Position numbers and translations under genes: made by a program
In this document: positions 43,670 through 56,682 of the stretch, one piece after another
Numbering within the stretch: the first letter of the stretch is position 1
How the letters are laid out: every line of letters begins with the position of its first letter
The notes under the pieces: generated by a model
Database searches by the model: none
Told to the model about the DNA's origin: nothing
What the model saw: only the letters and a program-made list of their open reading frames with translations
Assembly (NCBI RefSeq): GCF_000003815.2
Contig: NC_049981.1
Span: forward strand, 29,220,661 to 29,284,660
DNA: 64,000 bases
Reading direction: 5' to 3'
Source: Branchiostoma floridae
Lineage: Eukaryota; Chordata; Leptocardii; Amphioxiformes; Branchiostomatidae

Positions 43670-43937
43670 GGTCATCATCATCATATCGTTTCGTAGCAAT
43701 ACAGCAGCCAGGCCGCGGCCTTCTCATTCGCCCCTAGCAGGTCCCGGTTGGAGGTGTTGGGGCCTAATATACAGTTCAGTGTAATGTGTCCCATGGTTTG
43801 GGTATGGTGGACGCAGCGACACTCAGCCGAGTTCACCCGTCCCCATTTCAGTAGGTTGTCTCTGGTCCTACCTACTCCGCACCTGGCTCGGTTCAGGGCA
43901 ACCCATTCCCTTCTAAGTAGGTGTGTACCATGAGGTA
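43670..43937 (-). pseudogene. LINE 3' end (Zn-knuckle C-terminus) with (ATG)n tail, next to the GPCR TM3 exon
   Basis: Minus strand reads LLRREWVALNRARCGVGRT, then CRCVHHTQTMGHITLNC and [16 protein letters not shown], ends in a stop and runs into ATGATGATG (43682-43671). The CxC...H...C cluster at the C-terminus is typical of RTE-like LINE ORFs. It ends about 31 bp upstream of the TM3 exon in gene sense, so it lies in the intron and is same-strand. Confidence 0.75.
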
Positions 43938-44689
43938 TGGACTTTCAAGGACTCTGAAGAGCTTTATTTGGTCAAGGGGTAAAGTGGAAGACTTAGTAAC
44001 CCCACCTTAGCTGTACTAATATACAATGCTACAGAAAAAACAAGGAAACTTACTGCCCTATATACCGTATGTGCCAGTAGGCACTGCAAGGGTCCGAACG
44101 GACGACTGAATGATACAGAATTCATCAGATCGGCCTGATTTTTAAATTAAATGCATGATGCATTGCAATGCTTGCAGACGACACCTCCAACCCCCCCCCC
44201 CCCCCCAAAAAAAAATCTCCAGAAGGTTTGAATTGTGGAAAAATACGTGGTTAGCGGACTACATGGGTAATTACAAACTTCCAGACATCTTCTAGAACGT
44301 AGGATAGATAGTTCCTCTTGAATATTGCTGTTACACAGACGTACTCGTACCTTCCATAAGCACTTATACAACTGTCCAGCAATTAAGTTATTCTCATTTT
44401 ATAAAGAAGATGGGGAAAGTATGAATAACATGCAGTTCAATCACCTCTATGGTAGCTAGCTTCGTCCTTCGATTACTATTGAATACATGTTTCATGTTCT
44501 ATAAATGGTAGCATTATCACAAAACACTATAGCAACAATGATGTTATAGAAGACACAACACACCGCTGCCGTTTGTTGCTATGGTAACTAATGCTCAATG
44601 ATGAACCTTAATTATGGACTACTCTGAGCCTCAATAACATCTACCTTCAAAGATACCCAGTAACAAGCGCCGAACATGTTGAATTACTA
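43938..44689. other. No gene recognised
   Basis: Poly-C/poly-A junction at 44190-44215. No TM1/TM2 coding exon seen on the minus strand. Confidence 0.4.
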
Positions 44690-44830
44690 GGTTATGAAAT
44701 TGTTGTGATTTGTTTGAACCTCCATATGAAAGCTCAAAACGGCCTGCAAGCCGCTTTTCATTGAGGTAATGAGGGAAGAGGCAAGCGTAAGACAAAGTAA
44801 AAGAGATACAGTTTACATCACAAGTCCCAA
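44690..44830. repeat. Dispersed repeat, inverted partner of 38836-38940
   Basis: See 38836-38940; the shared block spans about 50 bp with few mismatches, and aaagtaaaagagatacag continues the match. Confidence 0.6.
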
Positions 44831-45419
44831 TGAGTCTTATAAGTCTATACGCACGTCGGGGACAGAAGAAGATGGAGATATACACAATTGTTGGTATACA
44901 TAATAGTGAGAGCTGCCTCATGATTCGAGCCCGTTCATTTTGGTCGTTCCCGTTACTTTAAGAGTCTCTTGTGATTTTACATAATGTCTCATAGCATGCC
45001 AAGGAAAAGTACGAACTAACTAAAATCAAGATTAATTTACATCATGATGGATCTTGCTAGACGTTTTGTAAACAATGTCATGACTAATGTACAATGTAAG
45101 TTTTCACGGCATTGACTACAGGTCAAGGGTCAGATCCAAGATGGCCGCATCCTTGGATCCTGCTGCACATGGGATGTGTATCCATCTTAATCCTTTGTGT
45201 GGAGGGTCTCTTGCATGCAGGCCAATTTTAGTGTTATTGGAAGTAGATGACAGGGTTTAAAGTGTTGTTATGTTCATTTTTTGTTTTGTTTACATAGTTA
45301 GACTGCATGACATGTCCATATCCAACAGCCTTTCTGCCCCCCTCCCACTCTTGTTTATATATATTTTTATTGACTTTTTCTTCAATTACTTTGGCCCATC
45401 AACATTTCTATAACCCACT

Positions 45420-46005
45420 TTAGCAGTTTTCCGTCCCTCTTCGATAAGGGACAGGATCTGGCAGCCCTCGACCCCTCCCCCTACTCAGGGTTACCGAGTT
45501 GGCCAGACAGGGGTCATCAGCTGTAGTGGAAGCAGCCTGTCTAAGGGACGAGCCCCCCGATACAAAACTCCTACCTGACCTGGGGTAGCTTCATTGCGGC
45601 AGCTGGCGATAGACTGACAGACTGGTGTGATGGATGAATGTAATAGCCCAGTTAGTGCGGTTACAGGTTGGCGTCAGGAAGGATATCCGGCCGTAAAAAA
45701 ACGGGTGTTAAGCCCTATCCAAACCGAAATGGAAAGTTTCTTCATACGGATAAAGGCACAGGCAGTGCCGGTAGCAGTCACCGACGAGCAGCCGGTATTG
45801 TCGCGGGCTTGGCTAACTTGCGGGTGTGGAAGGTAGGGTCCGGCCATGAGGCAAACCATGAAGTTGAAGTCCAGAGCTGGACTCACTGGACAGACCAGCC
45901 GCATGGAAGCACCGTGTGAAGACTATTCCGACTGCTGCCTACCCCTGTGACAGGGATCCCAGCAGCAGTATAATCAAAAATGGATACGACGACGACGATG
46001 AGCAA
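45420..46005 (+). mobile_element. Possible LINE/SINE-type dispersed element with (ACG)n tail
   Basis: GC-richer block containing ggttggcgtcaggaaggatatccggcc, a phrase common near ends of RTE-type retroelements, and ending atggatacgacgacgacgatga as a tail-like repeat. No intact coding frame. Tentative. Confidence 0.4.
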
Positions 46006-47917
46006 GCATGTGGTCAACGACGCGCATGCAGTGATGATAGGTACGCAAGGGGGCGCGGTTCACATAGACAAGTGCTTCAGAAATCTACTTGATACCGATG
46101 ACTTCAATGGTCTAGTCATCGAGTACATGCACCCTACTGTTATTTGCCTTTCTTTAAACTCCAGACTACAGCTACAGGCGCATTCGTCCATTGGGTCAGT
46201 CACCGAAAAAGGCATATAAAGAGGTCAGGTCATGGTAGGGACTTTGAAAAGCACAAACTAAGCCTACAACCTGAAGTCACATCACTCCCTTGGGGGAGAG
46301 GGGGGCTTACTTTTATTTGCTGGATACTCAGCGGGTTAAATCTAGTTGGTATTACAGCGTCAAGAATGCAATATAAAGATTGGCAAGACGCCAACATGTT
46401 CCCGCCGGTCGTCTGTACGTAAGACCAGGGTAACAGGTTACGTGTTGCCAGTTCCCTGTAAAATGTGACGTGCAAATAACCTTTATCCACCCGGTTTGGG
46501 AATTCCGTGTCACAGTCGAGGTCAATGGTGTCGATGGATTTGTCGAAATCCGCGGGGAAATCCGACCGAAAAATTGAATCTGAAGTCTCATGAGTAGGTT
46601 TGCTCTAACAGCTTGTCGCGCCTGTATATTAACTCCCCATCTGTCGGTAGTATAATCTCTTAAACCGTTCAACACCATTGACATTACGGTTCGATGAATG
46701 TTTCTAAATGCCAAAGAACAAAAAATACAAATATAGTCATCTGTATGTGCTGGAAGTTGCAAAATACGACAGCCAAGGAAACAGCAAAGTCTTTGAAAAC
46801 ATCTTACGAGCGTATTTCTTACTCCCCAGTGTGGCAGTGAACCTATATCAATGCATGAAATTAAAAGGTAAAGTTACATTCATGACTTTGCCAAGCACAG
46901 AGGATATGAAACATTGCTCTCTGCCATCGCAATCAAAACGTTTTTGGTTCTTAGTTACCATGTACTTCGTACAGTTTACGAAACAGCCATAACAAGGTAA
47001 TAGCTTTGCAATTTTCACGGCTATTCAAGCTACACGAAGAATGTTTTCATATAACTATCAATGTTTGTGTGATTACAAACTCTGGTCTAAACTTATAATT
47101 ATGCAGTTAACGACTGCAGCTGGCTTCCTGTATCAGTCTGACAGGAAACTCCGGTTTGTATGGGTGGGCGAGCATTTGCACACAGCGTACACAATTACAT
47201 GATTTATCCATTTGTGAAATGAAAAAAAAAATTGCACATGAAAAAATATTATCTGGTTCTGTGGAAAATTACGTCTAACAGAACGTACGTGCAATGCGTA
47301 CTTCTGACGCATTTAAACTCACCCTCCAGCAGAGTCGTTAGCCAGAGTAAATCACGCTAATTAATGACCGCTGTGAAACTTGCCGGCAAGCTACAAGTTG
47401 CCTTTTAAGGGACTAATAGATTTGATTAGGTCTACCTTTCCCGCATCCGCTAGACAGTCGTGTGTAAATCACTCGATTATATGCAAGACATTGCGCTATA
47501 TTTTCTCAGTACGGTGGTGGGGAATTCCCCAAGTTTCCCGAAGTCCACTTGAATACCTTCAATCAAACTCACATTAAGGCAACAGCCGACTCCATCATCC
47601 AGCCGGGTTCCCATGGGCGAACGGTGAAACCTCTGCAGACATTTGCCTCTCGCACAGGTGGTACATTAGAAGTGAAGGCACATTACCGGCACGTCTTGGC
47701 GGATTAATGTTGTTAAATTGGCGCGGCTCCAGGCAAAGCCTAACGGGGCGTCGGGTAGATTTCAGCGTACACTGATGTCAAGAACACTTTGGAAACAATT
47801 AAAGCACACGTGTCCAACCAGTAACATTTGCAGCTAGTAATACATTCTCCACAACTTCATTCAAATCATGGAGAAATCTGTGGGTTTTTTTCAATGAAAA
47901 CTACAAAGCCACAGAGT
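46006..47917. other. No gene recognised
   Basis: Low-complexity AT-rich sequence with several short ORFs lacking any family resemblance (for example 46708-46992). Confidence 0.45.
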
Positions 47918-48345
47918 AATGCCAATTAAACCTTGCTCAGGAAGAAAAATCACGACCATAGCATGTTCAGAACTCGAGATGTCAAATCCAAAAGTTCCGC
48001 TGCAACCGGAAAAACATGCTAGGGAGCCCAAAACCTATAAAAAACAAGGTCTCATCAAGATCTACCCACGTACCAAATATCAAGACAATCCATCTAGGCA
48101 TTCTAGAGTTATGCTGGTAAACTACATACATTGAGACCATTCCTCTAGAATAACCACAAAGTTCCACTGCAGTACCGTAACAACATGCAAGGGGGCCAAA
48201 AATCTAATCGTCTCAAGATCTCAGCCATCCCTACCAACGTATCAAATATCAAGACAATCCATCCAGGCATTCTGGAGTTATGCTGGTCAACTACCATACA
48301 TACGTACATACACACATACACAAGCGCACAAACGCTACCGAAAAC
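47918..48345. mobile_element. CTTCGCCAA-transposon-like interior repeats
   Basis: Two adjacent units each contain 'accaa(a)tatcaagacaatccatc.aggcattct.gagttatgctggt' (48072 and 48240 regions) and 'ccaaaagttccgctgcaacc / cacaaagttccactgcagtacc'. This is the phrase structure of the interior of 31585-32904. No terminal repeats found. Confidence 0.55.
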
Positions 48346-49235
48346 ATAACCTTCTAGCGGAGGCAGTTCAGGTAGTTCAGTTCCCTTTGATAGCTGCGCA
48401 GCTGGATTCACACCACAGATGTTCAAGGGCGTTTTTCAACCGTTAATCCCCTCCGCGTACGCGGTGGGTTCCCACTGCTCTAATATGATACTCCACAAAT
48501 CCCCCCGATAGACAGGCAGGAAAAAAACGATGCCTCCTGTAATCCGTTCAGCTATCGTGCGTAATTGAAACGTCACGGCTTGACACCCAAAGCCAATCCT
48601 GGATTAACATCATGATACTCTGTCAGTAAGGGATGTTCAGATTTATGCGCTCCACATCAAATACGTGTACGAGGTTTAGCGTGAAAGTTCATCTGTGTTG
48701 GTAGAATTCATCATAGAAAAAGGCGAACACGTTACATCCAACGCTGGAGTTAATACTATAGGGACTTACCCCTCTAAACTTTTGCTGTGTACAAGGTTTA
48801 CAAAAACTTAGCTTGAAAGTTTATTTCTTCTCAAAGACTGGAGCTGTTCAGTCGAAAATTTGGGTGATTAAATGGTTTTAAAAAATGTTTGTGTGGGAAG
48901 TTACAGTTTAACTCGTTCCAGATTTACAAAAACGTGTAAACACATAGCTCGTTGAAGTGGTGAAACTTCCAAACTGACATCAACTTTTCAAAAACGTTAA
49001 CTTTAAGGACTTCATCGTCATATTTCGAACCATAATTGGTTCCGGGTTAGACTCTATACAACTTGGTGAAAGGGGGTCCCATAGTCCCTTTGAAGCTGTA
49101 AGGAGAATGGGCTGTTTATATCTATCGGGCACGGTGTTTGAAGTTTGAGACCATTCCTCTTCTTGCACCTCCTACCTGAAGCTACTAAATGTGATCTACG
49201 CATGAAAACTATTCATCATCAGGTTGGTAGAACAT
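48346..49235. other. No gene recognised
   Basis: No repeat or exon that I can support. Confidence 0.45.
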
Positions 49236-49659
49236 AAGCCATAGCTTATTGATGTTTTCTTCAACACAGCTGACCTGGTCTTGATTAATAGCTCGTTGCT
49301 CCTGGATTGTGTCCAGAGGTATCAGAGTGGCTAGCGTCCGACCTGATGATGATGATGATGGCTGGTCCCAGATTTTCTTGGTCGATGAGGGTGTCACTGG
49401 AGCATGAGCAGAATCCGTCTCCTTTGACCTGGACATGAAATGGTCTTGACATTTTGGTGGCAAATAGCTCATTGCATATTGGTACTGGACCAGGTCCAGA
49501 GGTAGCAGAGTGGTAAGCAGTCGGTCAAACATGATGATGATGAAGATGACTGCTTCCAGATGTTCTGGGTCGATTAGGGTTTCTCTTGAGCATGAGCTGA
49601 ATATGTCTTTGGATAGTTTTCTTGAGTAGGTTCTCCTTTGCTCCGTGGCTATAGACTTA

Positions 49660-49708
<49 letters not shown>

Positions 49709-50020
49709 TTGTGAGTGTGGCTGTGGCTCTGTGTGTGTGTGTGTGTTTGAGTTAGGGTTTCCGGATATTTGTGATCAGCATAACAGTTGAACGTCATTTT
49801 CGTATCCTTTGGCCTAGGCTTGCTATGGCCTTGACATTGTGGTGGCAGCTAGCTTATTGCTACTGGACGCAGTCCAGAGGTATCAGAGTGGTAACCAGCC
49901 GGCCCGATATGATGATGATGCTGGCTGCTCCCAGATGTTCTGGGTCGATTACGGCGTCTCTTGAGCATGAGCTGAATCCGTCTCTGGATAAATGAGCTAG
50001 TTTTTTTTGAGTTGGTTCCA
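49236..50020. repeat. Tandem repeat, three ~200 bp units, interrupted by (TG)n
   Basis: Each unit has cattttggtggcaaatagctcattgc-type text, gtccagaggtatcagagtggtaa, a (GAT)n stretch, cccagatgttctgggtcgatta and cttgagcatgagctgaat. Units start near 49250, 49447 and 49830. A (TG)n block at 49659-49747 and unique sequence separate units 2 and 3. Confidence 0.8.
49659..49747. repeat. (TG)n microsatellite
   Basis: About 50 bp of TG, a short break, then 16 bp more. Confidence 0.95.
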
Positions 50021-51819
50021 TCGGATGGTCTCTACACTTAGGAGACATGGTATCACTTTTCTCCTATTGCTCCGTAGTGGTAGACTTGAATATATAGTCT
50101 GTAGTCACGTAAGAGATGGATCAAGGGATGGCGACGTCGACAAGTCATAATGGGCCTCGGTATCAGGAGATAAGAGCACTCATCTGGAGCCTAAAATAGA
50201 CTGCCATGATTATTTGATATATGCATTAGTGCCAAATTTTGCTGTTGTTGCACAAGTAAGAGACGTCGTATTCGTAAGCCGTTCCTAAATTTGGAACGAG
50301 TCGGAATGCATACGTTCAGCAATCCCTGATTAGTTGTCAAAAATAGATAAAATCGTTACACAAGATAAAGTGTATCATATTTAATGACTTGCTTTCTTTA
50401 ATTTCATTGATTTAACAGTGAGTTGGTTGCTTTTTTATGTTGTTATATTGATGTAGTTCGTAGTTCCTAGATCATTGCATTTTTCGTTATTATGTATAAA
50501 TATGTTTCTTGTACCTTGCAATTAGTTGTTGTGCATGCTTTTGCAACACACTTTATTCTTGAAAAATCTTGTAAGATCAATAAGCATATAAAAGGAGTCA
50601 CTCAACAGGCAGCTAAAAGTGCAGAGCATGTCTGTCCCTTCTAGGGCTTGACCTATGACCACGGCATTTTCCACTACACACGCGGCTTTTCGTACCTCAA
50701 AACCGGTGAAGCCTGTACAAGAAATGGCTTTTACTCTCCGGGGGACACGTCCAATTTCTTCCCGAGGAGACCCCGTCTGTGCACTGCCACTCGCTAATAC
50801 CTCTAACAGAATTCACCAGACACAAATCCCTGGATACCTGACGCATAACGCATCAAAGGGACGTGAAAGGATGGGATCAGCTGCATAGTGCATGCGACGA
50901 AACTTCCAGTAATTCTTGATTGATGGCTTCCCGTAACTTTTAAAGGACGCAGCAGTTGGTGACGACTTCGCGGCAGGTTTTAGAAGAATACTGAAATGTG
51001 TTTTCTGGCCGTAATTCTTCAAGGTCAAGTATTTGCCATTGCATGGCTAAACAAGAAAACCGTAAATGATGCTAAATCCACCCGTGCACCAGAGCACGCG
51101 TCCCCCATTAGTGTCCCAACAAAACATTATGGAAAGTAATGGGAAGAGCGGTCTGGTCTACTTAAAGCCATTAACTCTACATTACTTAGTGGCCTGCTTA
51201 GCGGTCAGTGTAACCTATGCATGACAAGTGCTTGTTTTCAGCACAAAGTATCAAGCAAAGGTAAAGTGCGCGTGCCGTACGGTAATATTTGCGCTGCGGA
51301 CCGTTAAATATGTTCCAAAAAGTGCACAGGTCCATTCTTTTTGTAGAAGCGTGCCAGTATGGAAGTAATTTGATTATTTCAGAGAGAGCCATGTCCGATT
51401 CCATGTCCACAAAACGCCAGGTTTAAGTTGCCGTGAAAGTGGGCTTTCATCGTGTAATAAATCAAATTGTTTTCTCACCGAGATATTAGTGTGAATATTG
51501 CTGTGAAATTAAAGCTTTTAGTGTGCAATTAATTTCTTTCGGGTCTCAGAGATCCACAAATGTGTTCCGCGGACGTTATCCTGTTATGTGTTATGGCATG
51601 GTAACTTTGGTATTTTTTCTTACTAATACATTCTAAATTCGGAAAGACCCAAGACCCATATGATATCTGCTCGCACTTATGTAGTTTGATCAGTCCTTTA
51701 ATCTTTCAGTGGCGCTATTATATAGTCCACGATGTCGAGGATGGCAACACTTAATACATTAAGTATAATCATTTGCATTTGTTGTGATAAAAGGCCATAA
51801 TGGCCTGCGTAAGTAAGCA
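50021..51819. other. No gene recognised
   Basis: AT-rich; short unrelated ORFs only. No exon with a recognisable domain. Confidence 0.45.
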
Positions 51820-52145
51820 GAGTACCAGAGTTAACAACATAGGATTGATGTGTTCAAATTTCGTATTTTCCCTGTATCTATCGTAGAGTGGAATTTGTTA
51901 TCACCAAGCACAGTAGGGGCATCTTCTCTGGATAGTTGTAAAGAACGCTTGCAGATATATGTGCAAAGGTTACTTAGGTCTGACGGATCATTCAGTGTAA
52001 TGTAACCAGCTGCTGCCGCACCGCGTGCCTGCGAAGCCGGTGTGTTACGTACACCGAAGGGCGGTTATTCTGGCTATATAGATACAGATACAGAAGCTGG
52101 TGTGTTACACCGAAGGGCGAATATACCGGCTATTTGGATACAGAA
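51820..52145 (+). mobile_element. LINE 3' end with GATACA tail, copy 2
   Basis: Contains atcgtagagtggaatttgttatcacc...ggatagttgtaaagaacgcttgcag (ORF2 C-terminus VEWN...) and two successive versions of 'ggtgtgtta..caccgaagggcg' before the gatacagatacag tail. Confidence 0.75.
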
Positions 52146-52800
52146 GAAAGGACGACGAAACCTTAACCGTATTCTGGTCATCTGAAATTTGTACACGACC
52201 AAAGCAGCTAAAAGAGCTCTCGATGTGTCCATTATTTCACTGACCACCTTCTTGCAAAGAGAACTCTGACTCTATGATAAGGGTCAGACATTTGGCAGCT
52301 ATGCACTCCCATTCAAAGCTGCAGTCTAGTCACACTTTGATGATTTATATGGTGAGAAAGTTCAAAGGGTTCCAAAATAGTCCCGAGTCTTGCTTTATTC
52401 CCAGTGACCCCATGAACCATATTATCAGCCTTGTCGGACACGTTAATGGACAGGGGCGTCAGGTAATAAACTATTGGCCGCCCCACAAGAAGCTTGTCTC
52501 ATCTGTTTCACGGTGACAACCCTGCAGGTCCTCGCTTTCTAGTTCACCTTTAGTCGCGGGGTGGCCTATATCCGTTTTTATGACAGGCCATCTGGGTATA
52601 TCAAGTCTATGGACGCTGATTTCAAATTGCATCTTTTTAATTTTGCAGGTTACCGATATCCCTAACTACCCTGTTTTTCAAACCAACGGATATAGGTTAC
52701 CCCGCGGATAAAGGCGAACTGGCGTTAAAGCCCACTTGATTAAGACTGGTATTACGTGATTTATCATCTCTACACCGTCTTGTAAAGCAAAGCGTGATAA
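52146..52800. other. No gene recognised
   Basis: 52655-52735 (ggatataggttaccccgcggataaaggcgaactggcgt) resembles 41825-41875 (ggatataggttatcccacggataaatgtgaactagcgt), a small shared dispersed repeat. Otherwise nothing. Confidence 0.4.
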
Positions 52801-52804
52801 CTAA

Positions 52805-53973
52805 AGGCCCCCTCTCACTTGACGTGCGGCACGCTTGCGGCATTGCTGCGTTCGAAAACGCAGATGTACCGCCACGGAACCTAGAGGTGCCGCAAGCAAA
52901 CCTAGAGGTGCCGCAAGCAAACCTAGAAGTGCCGCAAGCAAGCGCGACGTTTTTTAAAAAGTTTAAAAATAACGCAAGTGGCAAGATGCCGCAACAGTGC
53001 CGCAACAGCGCCGCAACAGTGCCGCAACGGTGCCGCAACAGTGCCGCCACCATGCCCCAAACAGTATCAAGGATATATTTTGCCTATTTTACACCAAGAG
53101 TAAAAAGTAAACATCCTTTTATCACCGAAAAACTATTTTAGATGCATTTCTAATAATTTTACAGTGGTTTTCGATCCAGTAAAAACACTGCGAATTCCAC
53201 AAAACTTACCTTGTATCCGTATTCCGAGTTAACTTAAAAATACATCTTTTGATTTATTTAATTGGAAGTAGGTCAGTATTTCATACTTGAAAACAAAAAA
53301 TAAGTAACTGGTTTATCGATTAACCTACGGATGTAGAGAAAAGATTATCGTACAACAGCTAATCATTGCTGGTAGCCTGCCGCCGATAAAATACAAAATT
53401 GCAGTCATTCAGACCCATGGGCCATATTTTTCTCACTTTTTACAAATATGATAGACTTAGACATCAATAGGCTGGCAAGCCATCCGCCGACAATGAAAAT
53501 ACTCAGCGTCATACAAAAAAAGTATGAAATATCAAACATTTTCATTTTAGAAATTTGCAAAATTGGTGAATAAACATATAAACATACATAATTACACATA
53601 ACGTTACATGGTGCAAAACGTACACATCGAGTGAAATCTGGTATATAGTTCGTGTCCGTTCATTTGGGTCACTTCCTTTACTGTAAAAGTCTTTCAAGGT
53701 TATCTATAGCATATGTACCATATAATTCATTATCATAAGGGAAATCTTTTCATTATAAATCTCATTTTGGGGCATTCTCATTATTTTACGGTGATTTTTC
53801 ATGAATTGACAACGCTGCAATTGTCAATAACATGTTCATTTAGTCTAGAAACGCAACAGTGCCGCACGTCAGTGTGAGTGCAAGACAAAATCGGCGAAAT
53901 TAACACAACAGTGCCGCAGTGAACGAACGCAGCAATGCCGCAAGCGTGCCGCACGTCAAGTGAGAGGGGGCCT
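52805..53973. mobile_element. Non-autonomous Harbinger-type transposon with identical 50 bp TIRs
   Basis: The first 50 bases (AGGCCCCCTCTCACTTGACG...) and the last 50, read on the opposite strand, are identical. TAA flanks both ends (52802-52804 and 53974-53976). The 1169 bp interior holds a CCTAGAGGTGCCGCAAGCAAA 21 bp minisatellite and a CAGTGCCGCAA array. No transposase is encoded. The core overlaps in sequence with the smaller MITE at 13277-13743. Confidence 0.88.
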
Positions 53974-53976
53974 TAA

Positions 53977-54394
53977 CTTCATCGGGTGTCGGTTATGGGC
54001 TGTGTCGTCATGCAATAACAGTTCAACCCGTCGTGCTTCAGCGTCATTTTCGGTCAAATGATGATAAGATTTCATTTGGCATTGAAGATATTTACAATAT
54101 TCTCAAGGACACAACCAAGGTCATACAGAGTGTCGAACGGGTCCACCTGACCACTTATGCCCTTCGGCGATGGCGCTTCCATCGACACACTGGCTATCAA
54201 AACTACTTCAGATCGCAGAACAAACGCCTTTACTGCCCATCATATTGTATTTATGGACATATGTCCAGTTGTTTTAAGGACCGCTCAAGCTTTTATCGGA
54301 ATCCCCAGAACACGAATCTCTAGATACGATATATAAGATGGCTATTAAAGCAATGGATACTGATCAGAAGCACAAGTATATGGTTAAAGCTTTC
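53977..54394. other. No gene recognised
   Basis: A 96-codon plus-strand ORF (54033-54323) has no recognisable domain and no neighbouring exons. Confidence 0.35.
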
Positions 54395-54748
54395 AGTGTA
54401 CTCTCGTTTCATGGTCAATAGGAACAATGAAATAGTCTTTGAATATTCGACAGCGCGTCCATTATAGTTTTGTTCCGATTTCATTCCCTATCAGAGTGAA
54501 GTAATTTACCGAGTCAGTATTTGCTGTAAAAGACGATTCCTTGATTAAACCTTGTACAAAACACCACGCAAAGTGTACTCTCGTTTCATGGTCAATAAGG
54601 ACAATGAAATAGTATTTGAATACTCGACAGCGCGCCTATTACTTTTTGTTCCGATTTTATTCCCTATACCTGAGTGATTTAGTAAATAATTACTACTTGC
54701 CGTAGGACCCGATTTCCTGATTAAACCTTGCACAAAACACCACGCTAA
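54395..54748. repeat. 177 bp direct tandem duplication
   Basis: agtgtactctcgtttcatgg at 54395 recurs at 54572, and the two 177 bp units match along their length with scattered differences and small indels (acaaaacaccacgc in both). Confidence 0.9.
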
Positions 54749-55384
54749 GTAATAGGGGAAACTGCTGGTAATACGCACGCTCCATTAACTGCGACAGAAT
54801 CCCTACTCGGCAGCCTGTGATACCTATACATGCCAAGTGCCCTTTTGCAGCAACAAAAAATCCGTACGGGATATAACATCCATTACCATAATACCGCCAG
54901 GTTTACTGCAATATCTCAAGAGATACAAATGACCAACGTATCTTTTTTTTCCCAGTTACATGTTGATGTTACAGCTTACCTTTGCCACTTCTGCTGTGTA
55001 TCGTTTTCTTTTCTCTTAGCTTGTCCTGCTACGAACGAAACAACGCAGTCGTAACACACTACGGAAATGCACCAATAACAGGTGTGTGCTCGAAAGGGCG
55101 TTCCGCTAGGAAAATAATCATCACAATTAACTTTCAATTATATCCATTGTTGTTGCTTTCTTCCTTGATGATAAGTGTGCAAAATACACAACTGTCTGGG
55201 GGTGCAAACATCATGAAAAAACTGACCTATACTGCCGAGAATTTTCATAACTTTGGTCCGTCACAACAGCGGCGAGGAACGTGACGGTAGGTATTCCCCA
55301 CGACGCACTCGCCAGACCCGAGAAGGGACCGAAATGTTTTGACCTTGTTGTCTTCGAATGCATCATTATCTAGGCCTTTTCTAA
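54749..55384. other. No gene recognised
   Basis: Nothing supported. Confidence 0.4.
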
Positions 55385-55550
55385 AAAGTGTTTCGTGGTC
55401 ATGCAAGTATATGTAGACCACGAAAAACATATCTACATCAACTCTGTGAAGATACTGGCTTCTCGGCCGAAGATCTGCCCAAGGCCATGGAGGACAGGGA
55501 AGGGAGAGAGTCATGGCCATCCGTGCAACCAGCAAGTCCGGATGATGATG
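55385..55550 (+). pseudogene. LINE C-terminal remnant
   Basis: Plus strand reads RPRKTYLHQLCEDTGFSAED, then LPKAMEDREG. 'RPR.TY...L..DTG....L..AM.DR.G' is the conserved tail of RTE-like LINE ORFs. A short GATGATGATG tail follows at 55539-55549. The rest is absent. Confidence 0.65.
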
Positions 55551-55739
55551 AAACGTCACACAAAAATGCCAACGATGGCAAGTTTTGTCTTAAGGCAGGT
55601 TTAAACTGGAAGTGTGTTGTAGTAGATTACAGCCTATTGATTCCTATAAGATACACCAATAATTCCTGTGCTATTCACTACTTTGAAATTCTCAGCGTGG
55701 CATGTAGAAAATCCAAGTCGAAAGTCTATAATTGAATTC

Positions 55740-56499
55740 TTGCGATTTCCGCTGGTGCACTAAATAATGCCGAAGAAATGGAGGACCTTCATTCTGTACG
55801 CGTTAACACGGTTACTATTGTGAAATTAGGGCTTTCGGCGTTCCATAAATCGTTAAATGGTTCTGAGGATAATAATACCCACGGCAAGGCATCATTAGGA
55901 ACAGCTAGATGAAAGGCTGTTATTCAGGCTACAGAAGCCCGAAGGAAAAAGGCAGTATAATATGGACGCAGGTGTTGTTGAAGCCACACATATTACGATG
56001 TAGCTGCATGTAGAGTACTGGCCTTACGATGATTATAATGACTTTCAATGGTTATGAGCCAAAAAGCAGTCGCAGTATGTGATCATGAGGGTCAAAATGT
56101 AGTTATATCCGTTTCAATGACTACAGCAGGATAAAGTGATCAGCTTGCCGAAGCGGTAATAAGTAGCGCGTTGCTGCGCCGTTCCAAATTGCGACTGGTT
56201 CTCAAAATCATGCGAAACGCCTATCATTGGTTTTGCGGAGTTAGGACAGACAGATTGTAGTAAATAGTTTGACTCAGACGCCTGTTGTACCATTTGTATT
56301 CTTGCTAGAATCAATATTTATTTCTGCTACATGGATACAATTAAAAGTTGTTACAAGGACGATGTGGCACTGCACTCAGGTTGATAACCTATCTTAATTA
56401 ACATACATACACACAAAAGGTAATTACGTTAATGTGGTCCCTTCGTGAGGCCTTTGGAACAGTGGATTGTTATCCATTGTATATAGGTCACGATTTGAG
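55740..56499. other. No gene recognised
   Basis: Nothing supported. Confidence 0.4.
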
Positions 56500-56682
56500 A
56501 AGGTGGATCCCATCCCTTTTACCTCCCGAACCGAAGTCAGGCACCCAATTTTACCCATTTTGTTCTTAGTGTGAAGTGCCTTTCCCAATGGCACAAGATT
56601 TACCTGCCAGGATATGAAGATTCGAACCCAAGACCTCGGGGTTCTGGACCAAATACGTTACAGCTACGCCACACAACCCCAC
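56500..56682 (-). mobile_element. tRNA-derived SINE
   Basis: On the minus strand from about 56680 it starts GGGGTTGTGTGGCGTAGCTG, with an RNA polymerase III A box (TGGCGTAGCTG) and, 40 bp later, a B box (GGTTCGAATC) in gggttcgaatcttc. The stretch ggaaaggcacttcaca and a body with gggtgcctgacttcggttcgg follow. This layout is a tRNA-like head plus a SINE body. It is not a functional tRNA because the cloverleaf pairing decays after the D arm. Confidence 0.7.

Noticed and set aside
54033-54323. 96 aa plus-strand ORF as a gene
   Set aside because: No recognisable domain, no neighbouring exons and no homologous copy in the window.
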